This document shows, piece after piece, positions 34,584 to 43,772 of a DNA stretch of 64,000 nt (position 1 is its first letter; each line of letters begins with the position of its first letter). The position numbers and the translations under genes were made by a program. Below the pieces are notes generated by a model. That model worked only from the letters and a program-made list of their open reading frames with translations. It was not told the origin of the DNA and did no database searches. This DNA comes from Vulcanimicrobiota bacterium (GTDB lineage Bacteria; Vulcanimicrobiota; Vulcanimicrobiia; Vulcanimicrobiales; Vulcanimicrobiaceae): assembly GCA_003151115.1 (NCBI GenBank), contig PLWS01000003.1:187350-251349 (forward strand). Reading direction: 5' to 3'.

Positions 34584-36212
34584 TTACGGGTTGGGGTCAT
34601 TAAGCGCGCGCGCTACGGCGCGGTAAACGTCGAGGCGCCCGCAACCTTGTTTCATATTACTGATATTCCGCGCTGTCGTGCAGAGCGTGGACTTCACCAC
34701 GGCCGGAGTCAGCAAACCGTTCACGCTCAGCATCAGGGCCGCTGCACCACTGACGTGTGGTGTGGCTTGCGAAGTGCCCGCAATCAGGGTCCGGCAGTTG
34801 CCGGAGGAGCCCGCAAAGTCGATGCCGCAACTGCCTCCCGCCGTGCTGGAGTAAATGTTCTCGATCCAATGAAGATCGTCGGGGTCTTGGTTACCGGACG
34901 GATCTCCGCCGGGCGCAACGACGCCCCACGTCTGGTTGGTCGCATCGTAATTCGAATAACTTGCGATGGACTCGATGATCGACGCGGGACTGGCATCTTT
35001 GAGCGACGATGCGCCGACCGCAATCACGCCGGGATCGGCGGCGGGATAGTCCAGCGTCGACGTGCTTTCGTTTCCGGACGCCGCTACCACAACCACACCG
35101 TTTGCGATCGCCTGCGCGACCGCAGCTTCTTCGGCCGTATCCGGGCCGCTCGCGCCCAGGCTCAAATTGATAACGCGCGCGCCCTGTGCTACCGCATCGC
35201 TGATCGCCATGCCGACGTCGGCGCCGTTGGCGCTGCATCCGCCGCTTCCGCAGGGCGGATCGGGAAATACTTTTAGGATCAGCAGCGGGGCCGCGTACGC
35301 GACGCCGGCAAAGCCGAAGCTGTTGTTGCCGGTCGCTGCCGCAATACCGGCAACGTTGGTGCCGTGCCCGTCATTGTCGTGCATGCTCGAGACGCCGACT
35401 GTTCTCACGCCGTTGATAACGCTCTCCGCGAAGACGGTGCGTCCGGCCAGATCCGGGTGCGTTAAATCGGCGCCGGTATCGATGATCGCGAGTTTGACGT
35501 TCCCGCCTAATGCACCGGTGAACGTGGCGCCGGTCGTATTGGCGTTTCCGTAACCCCACGCATTGGCCGCGCAGATGACGTGCATGTCCCACTCGCCGGG
35601 GCTCGCTGCGGATTCGTAAAGCGGCGGGGTATTGCTTGGCGTAAATCCATTGTAATAGGGATCGTTGAGCGTCGCCGCGGTCGTCGATTGAAGACGGCGA
35701 ACGGCCGAACGCGTGGCCTTTTCGACGATCGAACTGGAACCGATCTGCCGGATTGCCGCATCTTCAGTTCCAGGCGCGACGGAAACGATTTGGATGCGAT
35801 CGGAAAGCGAATCGAACTCGGCACGGACGTCACCCTGCACGTGCTCGACTAATTCCGCCGCTTCCGCACGATGCGCGGCAAGCGCGGCCTGGCGATAAAC
35901 AATCTCGATGACGCCGGGCGCATAATCATTCTGACCGCCGCGCGTGATGTTGGGCATGCGCCGCGTTTCCGATTGTGGAACTGCCGCCTGTACGACCGAT
36001 TGGGGCGTCCCGGAATTGCGGCAGATGATGCTGGCGTTCGGGCTGTTCGTCGGTGAGGATGTCGGCGATGCGGGAACTCCGCCGCCGCCGCCGGTGCCGC
36101 CGCCCGGCGGAACCACGCCGCCTCCACCCGAGGCGCCGCTGCCGCCGCACGCAGCCAAAATAGACATCCCCAGGACGGACAAGCCGGCAGCTAGGCGGGC
36201 GGTTAGCTTCAC
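34584..36212 (-). CDS. Subtilase (S8) lipoprotein protease
   Basis: 542 residues from GTG 36212 (GAGAGGA in front). Lipobox I-L-A-A-C (Cys22), a Gly/Ser/Pro linker to about residue 70, a propeptide-like region, then the S8 domain. The catalytic residues appear as I-I-D-T-G-A-D-L-T-H (Asp), D-G-H-G-T-N-V-A-G-I (His) and G-T-S-Q-A-T-P-H-V-S-G (Ser). The catalytic domain is thus tethered to the outer face of the membrane. It is 34 bp from cinA and 73 bp before blaI-like, with the operator in between; it is not itself obviously under that operator. Confidence 0.92.
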   Translation of the reverse strand: MKLTARLAAGLSVLGMSILAACGGSGASGGGGVVPPGGGTGGGGGVPASPTSSPTNSPNASIICRNSGTPQSVVQAAVPQSETRRMPNITRGGQNDYAPGVIEIVYRQAALAAHRAEAAELVEHVQGDVRAEFDSLSDRIQIVSVAPGTEDAAIRQIGSSSIVEKATRSAVRRLQSTTAATLNDPYYNGFTPSNTPPLYESAASPGEWDMHVICAANAWGYGNANTTGATFTGALGGNVKLAIIDTGADLTHPDLAGRTVFAESVINGVRTVGVSSMHDNDGHGTNVAGIAAATGNNSFGFAGVAYAAPLLILKVFPDPPCGSGGCSANGADVGMAISDAVAQGARVINLSLGASGPDTAEEAAVAQAIANGVVVVAASGNESTSTLDYPAADPGVIAVGASSLKDASPASIIESIASYSNYDATNQTWGVVAPGGDPSGNQDPDDLHWIENIYSSTAGGSCGIDFAGSSGNCRTLIAGTSQATPHVSGAAALMLSVNGLLTPAVVKSTLCTTARNISNMKQGCGRLDVYRAVARALNDPNP

Positions 36213-36246
36213 GGTTCCTCTCTTACCCTTTACGAATCCGAAGGGG

Positions 36247-37497
36247 TCAGCGGTTCCGGCTGAGGGTCTCCCACAGGAACCCAAGGGCGGCGGTCGTGGC
36301 CCGCGATTGGATTCCCTCGCGGTCGCCGCTCAGTTGCAAACGTCTCGTGCGCAATCCGCTCGCTTCGGAGATTGCGAGCCACACTAACCCAACCGGCTTT
36401 TCATGAGTCCCGCCTGAAGGCCCGGCGATGCCGGTGATCGCCAGCCCGATCGTGGTTCTAATATTCTGCCGGACGCCATCCGCCATCTGCTTGGCTACTT
36501 CTTCGCTGACAGCACCGCAACGGTCGAGATCTTCACGCTTCACGCCAAGCTGCTTCATCTTTACAGCGTTGTCGTACGAAACAATTCCTCCGGCGAAACT
36601 TTTCGACGAGCCGGGCACACTCGTCAGCGCCGCGGCGACCGATCCGCCCGTGCACGATTCCGCGACGGCGAGCGTGCGCCGCGATTGCTGCAGCAGCACG
36701 TGCATCGCAAACGGCAGCGTTTCCTCGTCGACGCCGAAAACGTGCCCGTCCAAGCGGCGCAGCACTTCGTGTTCCACCGGCGCGATCAGCGCGATCGCCG
36801 CATCCACCGATGTGGCCTTCGCCATGATTTTGACGTCGCACCTAAACTGATGCGCGAGCACCGCAATTTTCGGATTTTCGAGCGACGCGAAGAGATCGGT
36901 GATGCGGTGATCGATCTCCGATTCGGCCAGGCCGATCGTGTGCAACGTGCGCGTGCGTATGTGCTCGCTCAGCCAGAAATTCTGTTGCAGCCAGGGCAGC
37001 ACGCCCTCGGTCAGCATCGGCTTCATCTCGCGCGGAACGCCCGGCATGCTGGCGACGAATTTTCCCTGTGCCGTCGTCGCAACGAATCCGGGCGCGGTGC
37101 CTTCGCGGTTAGCCAGCGCCAGCGAGCCGCGCGGAATCAGCGCCTGTTTGCGATTGTTTTCGCGCATGTGGCGGCCGCTTTTGACGAAGACTTCTTCCAT
37201 CGAGCGCAGCGATGGCTCGTGCGTCTCGGTATCGATCCCGAGCGCATCGCAGACCGCTTCCTTCGTGAGGTCATCGACCGTTGGCCCAAGGCCACCCGTG
37301 GTGATGACGCCGTCGGCTCGTTGCAACGCTGCTCGGATCATATCCGCGATGCGCTCCCGGTTATCGCCGACGGCGTGCATAGCAAAGACGTCGACGCCGT
37401 TCTCCGCGAGTTTGCCGGCGATGAACGGTGTGTTGGTGTCGACGAGCTGTCCCAGCAGCAACTCGGTGCCGACCGCGACGATCTCAACCGAGGGCAT
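36247..37497 (-). CDS. cinA: CinA family protein (competence/damage-inducible, NMN deamidase type)
   Basis: 416 residues, full-length two-domain CinA: an N-terminal MoCF_biosynth (COG1058, ADP-ribose pyrophosphatase) domain starting V-E-I-V-A-V-G-T-E-L-L-L-G-Q and a C-terminal PncC-type nicotinamide-nucleotide amidase with A-V-A-E-S-C-T-G-G and S-V-P-G-S-S-K-S-F. It recycles NMN into NAD synthesis, which fits the NAD synthetase pair three genes upstream. ATG 37497 overlaps the previous stop (TAATG). Confidence 0.95.
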   Translation of the reverse strand: MPSVEIVAVGTELLLGQLVDTNTPFIAGKLAENGVDVFAMHAVGDNRERIADMIRAALQRADGVITTGGLGPTVDDLTKEAVCDALGIDTETHEPSLRSMEEVFVKSGRHMRENNRKQALIPRGSLALANREGTAPGFVATTAQGKFVASMPGVPREMKPMLTEGVLPWLQQNFWLSEHIRTRTLHTIGLAESEIDHRITDLFASLENPKIAVLAHQFRCDVKIMAKATSVDAAIALIAPVEHEVLRRLDGHVFGVDEETLPFAMHVLLQQSRRTLAVAESCTGGSVAAALTSVPGSSKSFAGGIVSYDNAVKMKQLGVKREDLDRCGAVSEEVAKQMADGVRQNIRTTIGLAITGIAGPSGGTHEKPVGLVWLAISEASGLRTRRLQLSGDREGIQSRATTAALGFLWETLSRNR

Positions 37498-38063
37498 TAC
37501 CGCTCTTCGAACCAGCCCGGATAGCGGAACGAGACGTCGGCTTCAAAGCCGCTGGCCGCTTCTATCATCGCGGCGCGCCGAACGGCCAACTCTTCGGCCG
37601 CGGGATGTTTCTCTTTAACGTCCTCGCGGCGCGCGGCGATTTCTTCTGCGAAGCGCGCGAAGCGGCCGTCCATCGCGCGCTGCAGGCCTTCCTTTATAAG
37701 CTTGCCGATCCGCGGCGCCAGCCCGGCGGTCGAGATCGCAATCCGCACCGGACCGGCCTTCGCAATGGCCAGCATCGCGACGAATCCGTGCTTGGGCTGG
37801 TCGATGCAGCACAGCAAGAAACGCTCTCGATCCGCCAGCGCGCGCAGCCGCGCCGACAGCTGCTCGTCTTGCGGCGTCGATATCACGAGAAACGCCCCGT
37901 CCAGGTCCTCGTCCCCAAGCCCCGCCGCATCCTCGATGCGGCGGACGTTCGCATCGCACTCGCGGAGCGCGGCGCTTTTCTCTTCGGCTTCGCGATCGTT
38001 TCCGATCACGACGCACGTGCGCCCCGCGAGATTCAGTCCAACGGGAAAATACGGGTTACGCAA
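37497..38063 (-). CDS. Precorrin-2 dehydrogenase / sirohydrochlorin ferrochelatase N-terminal-like protein
   Basis: 188 residues from TTG 38063, 2 bp after nadE. The start N-P-Y-F-P-V-G-L-N-L-A-G-R-T-C-V-V-I-G and the later A-I-S-T-A-G-L-A-P-R-I-G-K-L-I match the CysG N-terminal / Met8 family. The normally Gly-rich NAD loop (G-G-G-x-V-A) is replaced by G-N-D-R-E-A, so cofactor binding may be altered. No uroporphyrinogen methyltransferase or other siroheme gene is next to it. It sits in a NAD-related operon; a siroheme role is family-based only. Confidence 0.8.
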   Translation of the reverse strand: MRNPYFPVGLNLAGRTCVVIGNDREAEEKSAALRECDANVRRIEDAAGLGDEDLDGAFLVISTPQDEQLSARLRALADRERFLLCCIDQPKHGFVAMLAIAKAGPVRIAISTAGLAPRIGKLIKEGLQRAMDGRFARFAEEIAARREDVKEKHPAAEELAVRRAAMIEAASGFEADVSFRYPGWFEER

Positions 38064-38065
38064 TC

Positions 38066-38920
38066 CTAGAAGTCCACCGGGCGCAAGTAAAACTCGTTGA
38101 TCGCCGTGTTCGAAAGCATGGCGGTGGTCGGCAAGTGGCGCTTCCAGTGTGTGCTGTCCAAGCGCTTGCGCACGATCTCGACTTCCGCGCGGTCGAAGCC
38201 GCGGGCGACGAGCTGATCGTTGGTGTAGCCTTCGAGAATGCGCGCGAGCACGGCGTCGGCTTTCGCATAGGTGATGCCCAGGTCGCCTTCGTCGGTTTGA
38301 TTGGCTTCCAGATCCGCGCTGGGAGCTTTGTCGATAAGCGGTTTGGGGACGCCGAGGTACTCCGCGAGCTTCCAGACTTGGGATTTGTAAAGATCGCCGA
38401 TCGGGTTGACGGGCGGCGAATCGTCGGCGTGCCAAGTAAAGTACCCCAGCAGCCGTTCGGTCTTATTTCCGGTTCCGACCGGCAGCGCACCGAGTTTCGC
38501 GGACTGATCGAAAAGTACGAGCATGCGCACACGCGCCAGCACGTTCCCGCGCCGTCGCGCGTCCGCGTCGGGCTCGAATTGCAAATAGCCGTCGGCCGCG
38601 GCGGTGATTTCGATCGTGCACTCGTTGATGCCGAGCGCTTCGGTTACCAGGTACGCGTCGGTCAAACTCGACGGGCTCGACTGTTTGTACGGCATGCGAA
38701 CGCCGTAGACGTTCTTTGGTCCGAGCGCGCGGGCGCACAAGTATGCCGTAACGGCCGAATCGACGCCGCCGGAAAGTCCGACGACGGCGCGCTCTATGCT
38801 GCGCCCCGCAACGAGCTCGTCGCGCAAAAACGCTTCAAGCCATTGGGCTGTGAGTTCGGGATTTATTGCCGGCGCTTGCGTGAAGTCGCCGCGGTGCGGT
38901 TCGATGACGGGCAGCTTCAT
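38066..38920 (-). CDS. nadE: NAD synthetase, synthetase domain
   Basis: 284 residues. The ATP pyrophosphatase loop G-L-S-G-G-V-D-S-A-V (about 48-57) and T-G-N-K-T-E-R-L-L-G-Y are those of NadE. It adenylates deamido-NAD and amidates it. This form lacks the N-terminal glutaminase domain of glutamine-dependent NadE. A nitrilase-fold protein overlaps its start (ATGA at 38917-38920) and carries the glutaminase signature, so the two together probably form a split glutamine-dependent enzyme. Confidence 0.95.
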   Translation of the reverse strand: MKLPVIEPHRGDFTQAPAINPELTAQWLEAFLRDELVAGRSIERAVVGLSGGVDSAVTAYLCARALGPKNVYGVRMPYKQSSPSSLTDAYLVTEALGINECTIEITAAADGYLQFEPDADARRRGNVLARVRMLVLFDQSAKLGALPVGTGNKTERLLGYFTWHADDSPPVNPIGDLYKSQVWKLAEYLGVPKPLIDKAPSADLEANQTDEGDLGITYAKADAVLARILEGYTNDQLVARGFDRAEVEIVRKRLDSTHWKRHLPTTAMLSNTAINEFYLRPVDF

Positions 38921-39789
38921 CGCAGCGGCAACTCGTCGTCGGCGAGTAAATCGGGCAGGACCGCGTGCAGGTCGCCGAGCAGCGGAAGGATCGCGCGCGC
39001 GCGATCTATTTCGCGCAAGTCGATGGGCGCGCGAATGATGTGCGCGCCGAGCGGCGGCGCTTCGACGATCGTGTGGCCGTGCGGATCGACGATCCGCGAC
39101 GAGCCGGTCATGCCTTTGCCGCCTTCAAAACCGGCCAGTCCCGCATAGAGCAGATAGACGCCGTGCTCGGCGGCGATCGCTTCGAGGATTCCGCGCCAGC
39201 GTGTGATGCTGGTTAGCTCGCCGCCGTCGTCGATTCCGCGGCCCGGCGCCGCGCTCGGAACGATCAATATGCGCGCGCCTTTTACGGCCGCCAGGGTCGG
39301 CACGATTGCGTGCCAGCAATCCTCGCAGATGAGCATGGCCATGCGGCCGAACCGTGTCTCAAACGTTTGCAGGCGGCGCCCGCGCGAAAGAAAGCGCTCT
39401 TCGTCGAACACGCCGTAAGTCGGCAGGAACATTTTGCGGTGAACGTGCTTGACGTGCGGCTTCCCGCCGGCAATCTCGAGATAGATCGCGGAGTTGTAGT
39501 ACGTTCCTTCGCAGTTTTCATAGAATCCGCAGACGACGTCTACGTCTTTGCCGGGGTTGGTTTCGAGCCACGCCGTCGCGAGATCGCCGGCGAAGGCGTC
39601 AGAATCCATCGCGAGCTCGTAGACCGCGCCTTCGAGAAAGTATCCGGTGAGCGCCGCTTCCGGCAAGACGATCAGATCCACCGGGTCGGCGCCGGCTTGC
39701 GAAAAGACGTCGCGCAGATCGCGCAGATTTTCACGATACTTGCCTTTGCGCGGTTTGGTTTGGACGATCGCGACGTTCACCACGTCCAT
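38917..39789 (-). CDS. Nitrilase-superfamily amidase, probable glutaminase subunit for NadE
   Basis: 290 residues. Catalytic triad visible: Glu44 in L-P-E-A-A-L-T-G-Y, Lys119 in H-R-K-M-F-L-P-T-Y-G-V-F-D-E, Cys155 in L-I-C-E-D-C-W-H. The string L-P-x-Y-G-V-F-D-E-x-R-F and I-C-E-D-x-W are features of the glutaminase domain of glutamine-dependent NAD synthetase rather than of generic nitrilases. ATG 39789 overlaps the upstream stop (TAATG), and its stop overlaps nadE. It likely supplies NH3 from glutamine to NadE. An independent amidase remains possible. Confidence 0.88.
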   Translation of the reverse strand: MDVVNVAIVQTKPRKGKYRENLRDLRDVFSQAGADPVDLIVLPEAALTGYFLEGAVYELAMDSDAFAGDLATAWLETNPGKDVDVVCGFYENCEGTYYNSAIYLEIAGGKPHVKHVHRKMFLPTYGVFDEERFLSRGRRLQTFETRFGRMAMLICEDCWHAIVPTLAAVKGARILIVPSAAPGRGIDDGGELTSITRWRGILEAIAAEHGVYLLYAGLAGFEGGKGMTGSSRIVDPHGHTIVEAPPLGAHIIRAPIDLREIDRARAILPLLGDLHAVLPDLLADDELPLR

Positions 39790-41216
39790 TAGAGCGCGAT
39801 CTCCGGATCGATTTGGCCGGGGCCGGCCATCTTCAATTTAGCTGCACATTCCTCGGCCGGATACGTCCAGATCTCCGCCAGCGTCGGATGGAGGTGTGGA
39901 ATACACATGAATTGCACGACCGTGGCATCATAGCGCATCGCGACGATCATTTCGTGGATCAGATCCGAACCGTGCGGACCGAGAATCGCGGCACCGAGAA
40001 TTTTTCCGCCATCGGTAGCGGCGAGAATCTTCACAAACCCCTTGGTCTTTCCGATACACTGCGCTTTGCCGTGCTCGGCAAAGTCGTAAGCGCCTTTGAC
40101 GTACGCGACGCCCTTGGCTTGCAATTCCCGTTCCGTCTTGCCGACCACGGCTACTTGTGGATCGCTGAAGACCGTGTGCGCGGCCGTAATCGTGTAGTCT
40201 GCCTTTTCCGGAGGGTCCTTCGTTTTGCTCAGCGCGTTTCGGGCTGCGACTTCTCCTTCGTAGATCGCCACGTGCACGAGCATATGTTTTCCCGCAACGT
40301 CGCCGATAGCGTAAAAGTCCGGATTGCAGGTGCGCATGGTCTCGTCGGTTTCGATCCCGGTGATGTTGTGACAGGGAACGCCGGCCGCAGCGAGATTCAG
40401 GCCTTCGAAGTTCGGCACGCGGCCGAGGCAGTACAAGAGCTCGTCCGCTTCGATTTCGCCTTCGACCCCGTTGTGAACGACGTACGCGAGCTTCTTCTCG
40501 CCGCGCCGGCCGGCGCGCACGATCTGCGTCTCGGTATGCACGTCGATGCCCTCGGCGCGAAAATACTCGGTTAGCCCTTCGCCGACGTCGTGATCTTCGC
40601 CCGAGAGGAGATGCGGACTGCGCAGAACGATCGACGTCTTCACGCCCATGCGCGAGAAGAATTGCCCGAGCTCGCACGCAACGTACCCGCCGCCCAAAAC
40701 GGTCAGCGATCGCGGCAGTTCTTGAAGCTCGAGCGCAGCGTCGCTGTCGATGAACCCGGTTTCGGTCAGGCCCGGCACCGCAGCCGGAGCTACGACGCTG
40801 CCCGTTGCGATGATGAATTTGTCCGCTTCCAGGATGGCGCCCGCGGCTTCCACTTCGCGCGAAGACAAAAACCGTGCCGGACCCTCATACAGCGGAAACT
40901 GACGCAGACCCTCGATGCGGTAATCGGCGAAACTGCGAATGAGTTCGGCCTTGCGCCGCATGATGTACGAAAAATCAAACGTGATATCGCCGGCATGAAT
41001 CCCGAGTTCTACCGCGTCGCGCATGTCGGCGATCGCGTCGCTCGATGCTAACAGCGTTTTGCTCGGCATGCAGCCGCGCAGAATGCAGAGACCGCCCAGC
41101 GGGCCGTGATCGACGAGCGCGACCGTAGCTCCAAGATCGCGAGCGGTGCGCGCTGCCGCGAAACCGCCGGAACCCGCTCCGACGACGACGAGATCGTACC
41201 GCTCGCGCGTTTTCAA
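39789..41216 (-). CDS. FAD disulfide oxidoreductase (dihydrolipoamide dehydrogenase/mercuric reductase-like)
   Basis: 475 residues from TTG 41216, which overlaps the glpX stop (TTGA); the longer open frame is glpX overlap. FAD loop V-V-V-G-A-G-S-G-G-F-A-A-A (about 10-22), redox pair C-I-L-R-G-C (Cys44, Cys49), NAD loop L-G-G-G-Y-V-A-C-E-L, and C-terminal H-L-H-P-T-L-A-E-I with the His-Glu pair. Fits lipoamide dehydrogenase or a related class I reductase; no 2-oxoacid dehydrogenase genes adjoin, so the substrate is open. Confidence 0.9.
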   Translation of the reverse strand: MKTRERYDLVVVGAGSGGFAAARTARDLGATVALVDHGPLGGLCILRGCMPSKTLLASSDAIADMRDAVELGIHAGDITFDFSYIMRRKAELIRSFADYRIEGLRQFPLYEGPARFLSSREVEAAGAILEADKFIIATGSVVAPAAVPGLTETGFIDSDAALELQELPRSLTVLGGGYVACELGQFFSRMGVKTSIVLRSPHLLSGEDHDVGEGLTEYFRAEGIDVHTETQIVRAGRRGEKKLAYVVHNGVEGEIEADELLYCLGRVPNFEGLNLAAAGVPCHNITGIETDETMRTCNPDFYAIGDVAGKHMLVHVAIYEGEVAARNALSKTKDPPEKADYTITAAHTVFSDPQVAVVGKTERELQAKGVAYVKGAYDFAEHGKAQCIGKTKGFVKILAATDGGKILGAAILGPHGSDLIHEMIVAMRYDATVVQFMCIPHLHPTLAEIWTYPAEECAAKLKMAGPGQIDPEIAL

Positions 41217-42196
41217 GGGTTGTGCTGCGGGCGCGCTCCCAAACGATGAACCGATTCGATGAAGCGCAGCGTCCCGCCCGAATGCATGACGATCGAATGC
41301 GTGCGCGCGTTGTTCCCAAAAAACCGCACGCCGCGCGCCAGATCGCCGTCGGTGATGCCGGTCGCGCAGAACACCAAGTGCTCGCCTTTGACCAAATCGT
41401 CCATCGTGAGGACCGCCGAGAGATCGGTAATGCCCATTTCGCGCGCACGCCGCGCTTCGTCGTCGTTGCGCGGCTCGAGTCTGCCCATGAACATTCCGCC
41501 CAGGCATTTGAGTGCCGCGGCGGCCAGCACGCCTTCGGGTGCGCCGCCGGTTCCAAGCGCGACGTGTATGCCCGTTCCCGGCACCGCGGTCGCAATGCAC
41601 GCGTCAACGTCGCCGTCGGAGATCAGTTTGATCCGAGCGCCCGCTTCGCGTACTTCCCGGATGAGATCGGCATGGCGTGGACGATCGAGAATGACGACCG
41701 TCACGTCGCTGACCGGCTTCTCCATCGCGTTAGCGACGGCTTCGATGTTGTCGCGTACGGGCGCGTCGAGATGCACGAAGGGCGCGGCCTTCGGTCCCAC
41801 CGCAAGTTTTTTCATATACGTGTCCGGCGCGTTCAGCAAACAGCCGCGCTCGCCGATCGCCATCACGGCGATCGAGTTCGGAAGTCCGTTGGCGACAAGG
41901 TTGGTGCCTTCGACGGGATCGACCGCGATGTCGACCTCGAAGCCGCCGCGCCCCAGCTCTTCGCCGATGTACAGCATCGGCGCTTCGTCGCGTTCGCCCT
42001 CGCCGATCACGATGCGGCCGGAAATCTCCATCTCGCCGAGCGCTTCTCGCATGCGCTCGACCGCGGCGCCATCGGCTTTGTCGCGCTCTCCGCGCCCCAT
42101 CCAACGCGACGCCGCCAGTGCAGCGCTTTCGGTCACTTTTACGAAATCGAGCGTGTTGACGGGGCTTGTGGACGTACGCGCAATCATTGTTGCCAT
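41213..42196 (-). CDS. glpX: Class II fructose-1,6-bisphosphatase
   Basis: 327 residues, the GlpX family. A-A-L-A-A-S-R-W-M-G-R-G, R-I-V-I-G-E-G-E-R-D-E-A-P-M-L-Y-I-G and the metal-site D-P-V-E-G-T-N are diagnostic. Hydrolyses fructose-1,6-bisphosphate in gluconeogenesis. ATG 42196 is the head of the minus-strand run glpX, flavin reductase, amidase, nadE, Met8-like, cinA, all overlapping or within a few bp. The 55-bp gap to the divergent plus-strand operon must hold both promoters. Confidence 0.95.
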   Translation of the reverse strand: MATMIARTSTSPVNTLDFVKVTESAALAASRWMGRGERDKADGAAVERMREALGEMEISGRIVIGEGERDEAPMLYIGEELGRGGFEVDIAVDPVEGTNLVANGLPNSIAVMAIGERGCLLNAPDTYMKKLAVGPKAAPFVHLDAPVRDNIEAVANAMEKPVSDVTVVILDRPRHADLIREVREAGARIKLISDGDVDACIATAVPGTGIHVALGTGGAPEGVLAAAALKCLGGMFMGRLEPRNDDEARRAREMGITDLSAVLTMDDLVKGEHLVFCATGITDGDLARGVRFFGNNARTHSIVMHSGGTLRFIESVHRLGARPQHNP

Positions 42197-42241
42197 ACTT
42201 ATTTGAGGCTACAAGGGAAGCGGGGCGATTCCTTTAGAAGT

Positions 42242-42256
42242 TGCACGTTCCGTGCA
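42242..42256. promoter_or_regulatory. Short palindrome at the glycosyltransferase operon start
   Basis: TGCACG-TTC-CGTGCA, a perfect 6-bp inverted repeat that overlaps the GTG start at 42252. It could be an operator for the divergent promoters or a chance palindrome. Confidence 0.3.
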
Positions 42257-43772
42257 TCTGGACGAATCGCAACGCACTTTTCCAATCCGATCTAACGCGC
42301 TGCAAGGCTTGCTCGCGGCGGGATGGGGACCGCTCGCCGCCGTCGCCGCCGCCGGCCTGACGCTGGGATTTTTTCTTTGGTACGGTTTGGTTGTGCCCGC
42401 GCAAGACCCGACGCTGAGTGCGGCGGGATTACCGCTTTTGCTCGTGATCACGCTGGTGGCCGTCGTGTGGGCTTGGCAAGCCTACAGCGACTATTTTGCA
42501 TCCCGCACGGGCATTAAATTTCAGCGTTCGCTGCAGTACGACGCGGTGTCTTGGTCGATCTTCATCCTGCTCTGGCTTTCGTTCGTGCTGCCGCTGTGGC
42601 TAACACACGGAGGCCTGCGTCTTTTCGTCTATTGCGCCGCGCTGTTCTGTATCGGAAAGCTCGCGGTCGCAGCGCGGTTCAACGAAACCGTGCGCGATGT
42701 CTCGATCGATTTTCTCGTCACCCGGTTCGCCATTATCGTCATCGCGGAGCTCGCCGCGGTGATCATCGGCCAGCGCGCTGGCACGCACGTGCAAGAGTCG
42801 CGTACGCTGCTGCTCGCGGTCTGGGGACGTTGGGACGCCGTGCACTATCTCGACATCGCGACCAGCGGCTACCACGGAACGGACATGGCCTTCTTCCCGC
42901 TCTTGCCCTTGCTGATCGGCATTCTCGGCCGGGGCATCGGAAATCACTTGGTCGCGGGGCTGGTTATTTCCAACGTTGCGCTCTTCTTCGCGCTGCTCTT
43001 CCTTTATAAGCTGGTCGAGCACGAGTTCGACCGCGCGGTGGCGCGGCGCGCGATTTTCTACATCTCGATCTTCCCCACGGCGGTCTTTTTTTCGGCCGTC
43101 TATACCGAGTCGCTGTTCCTGATGCTGACCGTCGCCTCGTTCTATTACATGCGTGAACGACGGTGGTGGCTGGCCGGCGCCATCGGTCTACTCGCTTCGC
43201 TCACACGTGTCGAAGGCGTCTTGCTCGCCGTACCGTTTGCGATCGAATGGTGGAGCGCGTACCGCGAAAACATGGTGGCCGGCGCGAAGAATCTCGTGCC
43301 CATCGTCTTGATCCCGCTCGGCCTCGTACTGTTCATGGCCTACCTGTGGGTGCTCAACGGCGATCCGCTCTACTTCTCGCACGTCCAGTCGAATTGGAAC
43401 CGCCAGCTCGCGGCACCGTGGACCTCGATCGCGAATTCGTTCCACAAGATCGCGACGTCCGTGGGTCCGCAGACCGTCGCGCAGCAAATCCTCGAGCTGG
43501 TCTTCACGGGCCTGATGATCGGCGTGCTGATCGGGGGCTGGCGAAGACTCAAACCCTCATATGTCGCCTACATGGGCCTCTCGATCCTCATGCCGCTCTG
43601 CACGTCGAGCCTGATGAGCATGCCGCGTTTCGCGCTCGTGCTCTTCCCGATGTTCGCGATCTTGGCGCTGTGGGGCGGGCGGCCGAGAATCAACAACGCG
43701 ATCGTGGCTCTCTCACTGCCGCTGCTGGGTCTCTTCACCGTCCTTTTTGCCGACTGGTACTGGGTTGCATAG
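42252..43772 (+). CDS. PIG-V/Gpi18-like mannosyltransferase (multi-pass)
   Basis: 506 residues with about 10-12 membrane helices. The loop W-D-A-V-H-Y-L-D-I-A-T-S-G-Y (about 196-209) carries acidic residues like the catalytic loop of the PIG-V (GT76) family, and F-F-P-L-L-P-L-L follows, also typical. Such enzymes use polyprenyl-phosphate-mannose to add sugar on the outer face. First gene of a three-gene operon with GtrA and another GT-C enzyme. GTG 42252 is the family-consistent start. Confidence 0.85.
   Translation: MHLDESQRTFPIRSNALQGLLAAGWGPLAAVAAAGLTLGFFLWYGLVVPAQDPTLSAAGLPLLLVITLVAVVWAWQAYSDYFASRTGIKFQRSLQYDAVSWSIFILLWLSFVLPLWLTHGGLRLFVYCAALFCIGKLAVAARFNETVRDVSIDFLVTRFAIIVIAELAAVIIGQRAGTHVQESRTLLLAVWGRWDAVHYLDIATSGYHGTDMAFFPLLPLLIGILGRGIGNHLVAGLVISNVALFFALLFLYKLVEHEFDRAVARRAIFYISIFPTAVFFSAVYTESLFLMLTVASFYYMRERRWWLAGAIGLLASLTRVEGVLLAVPFAIEWWSAYRENMVAGAKNLVPIVLIPLGLVLFMAYLWVLNGDPLYFSHVQSNWNRQLAAPWTSIANSFHKIATSVGPQTVAQQILELVFTGLMIGVLIGGWRRLKPSYVAYMGLSILMPLCTSSLMSMPRFALVLFPMFAILALWGGRPRINNAIVALSLPLLGLFTVLFADWYWVA

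Noticed and set aside
41222-42295. Plus-strand frame of 357 codons opposite glpX
   Set aside because: Shadow of glpX; composition typical of antisense frames (His, Arg, Asp-rich) without motifs.
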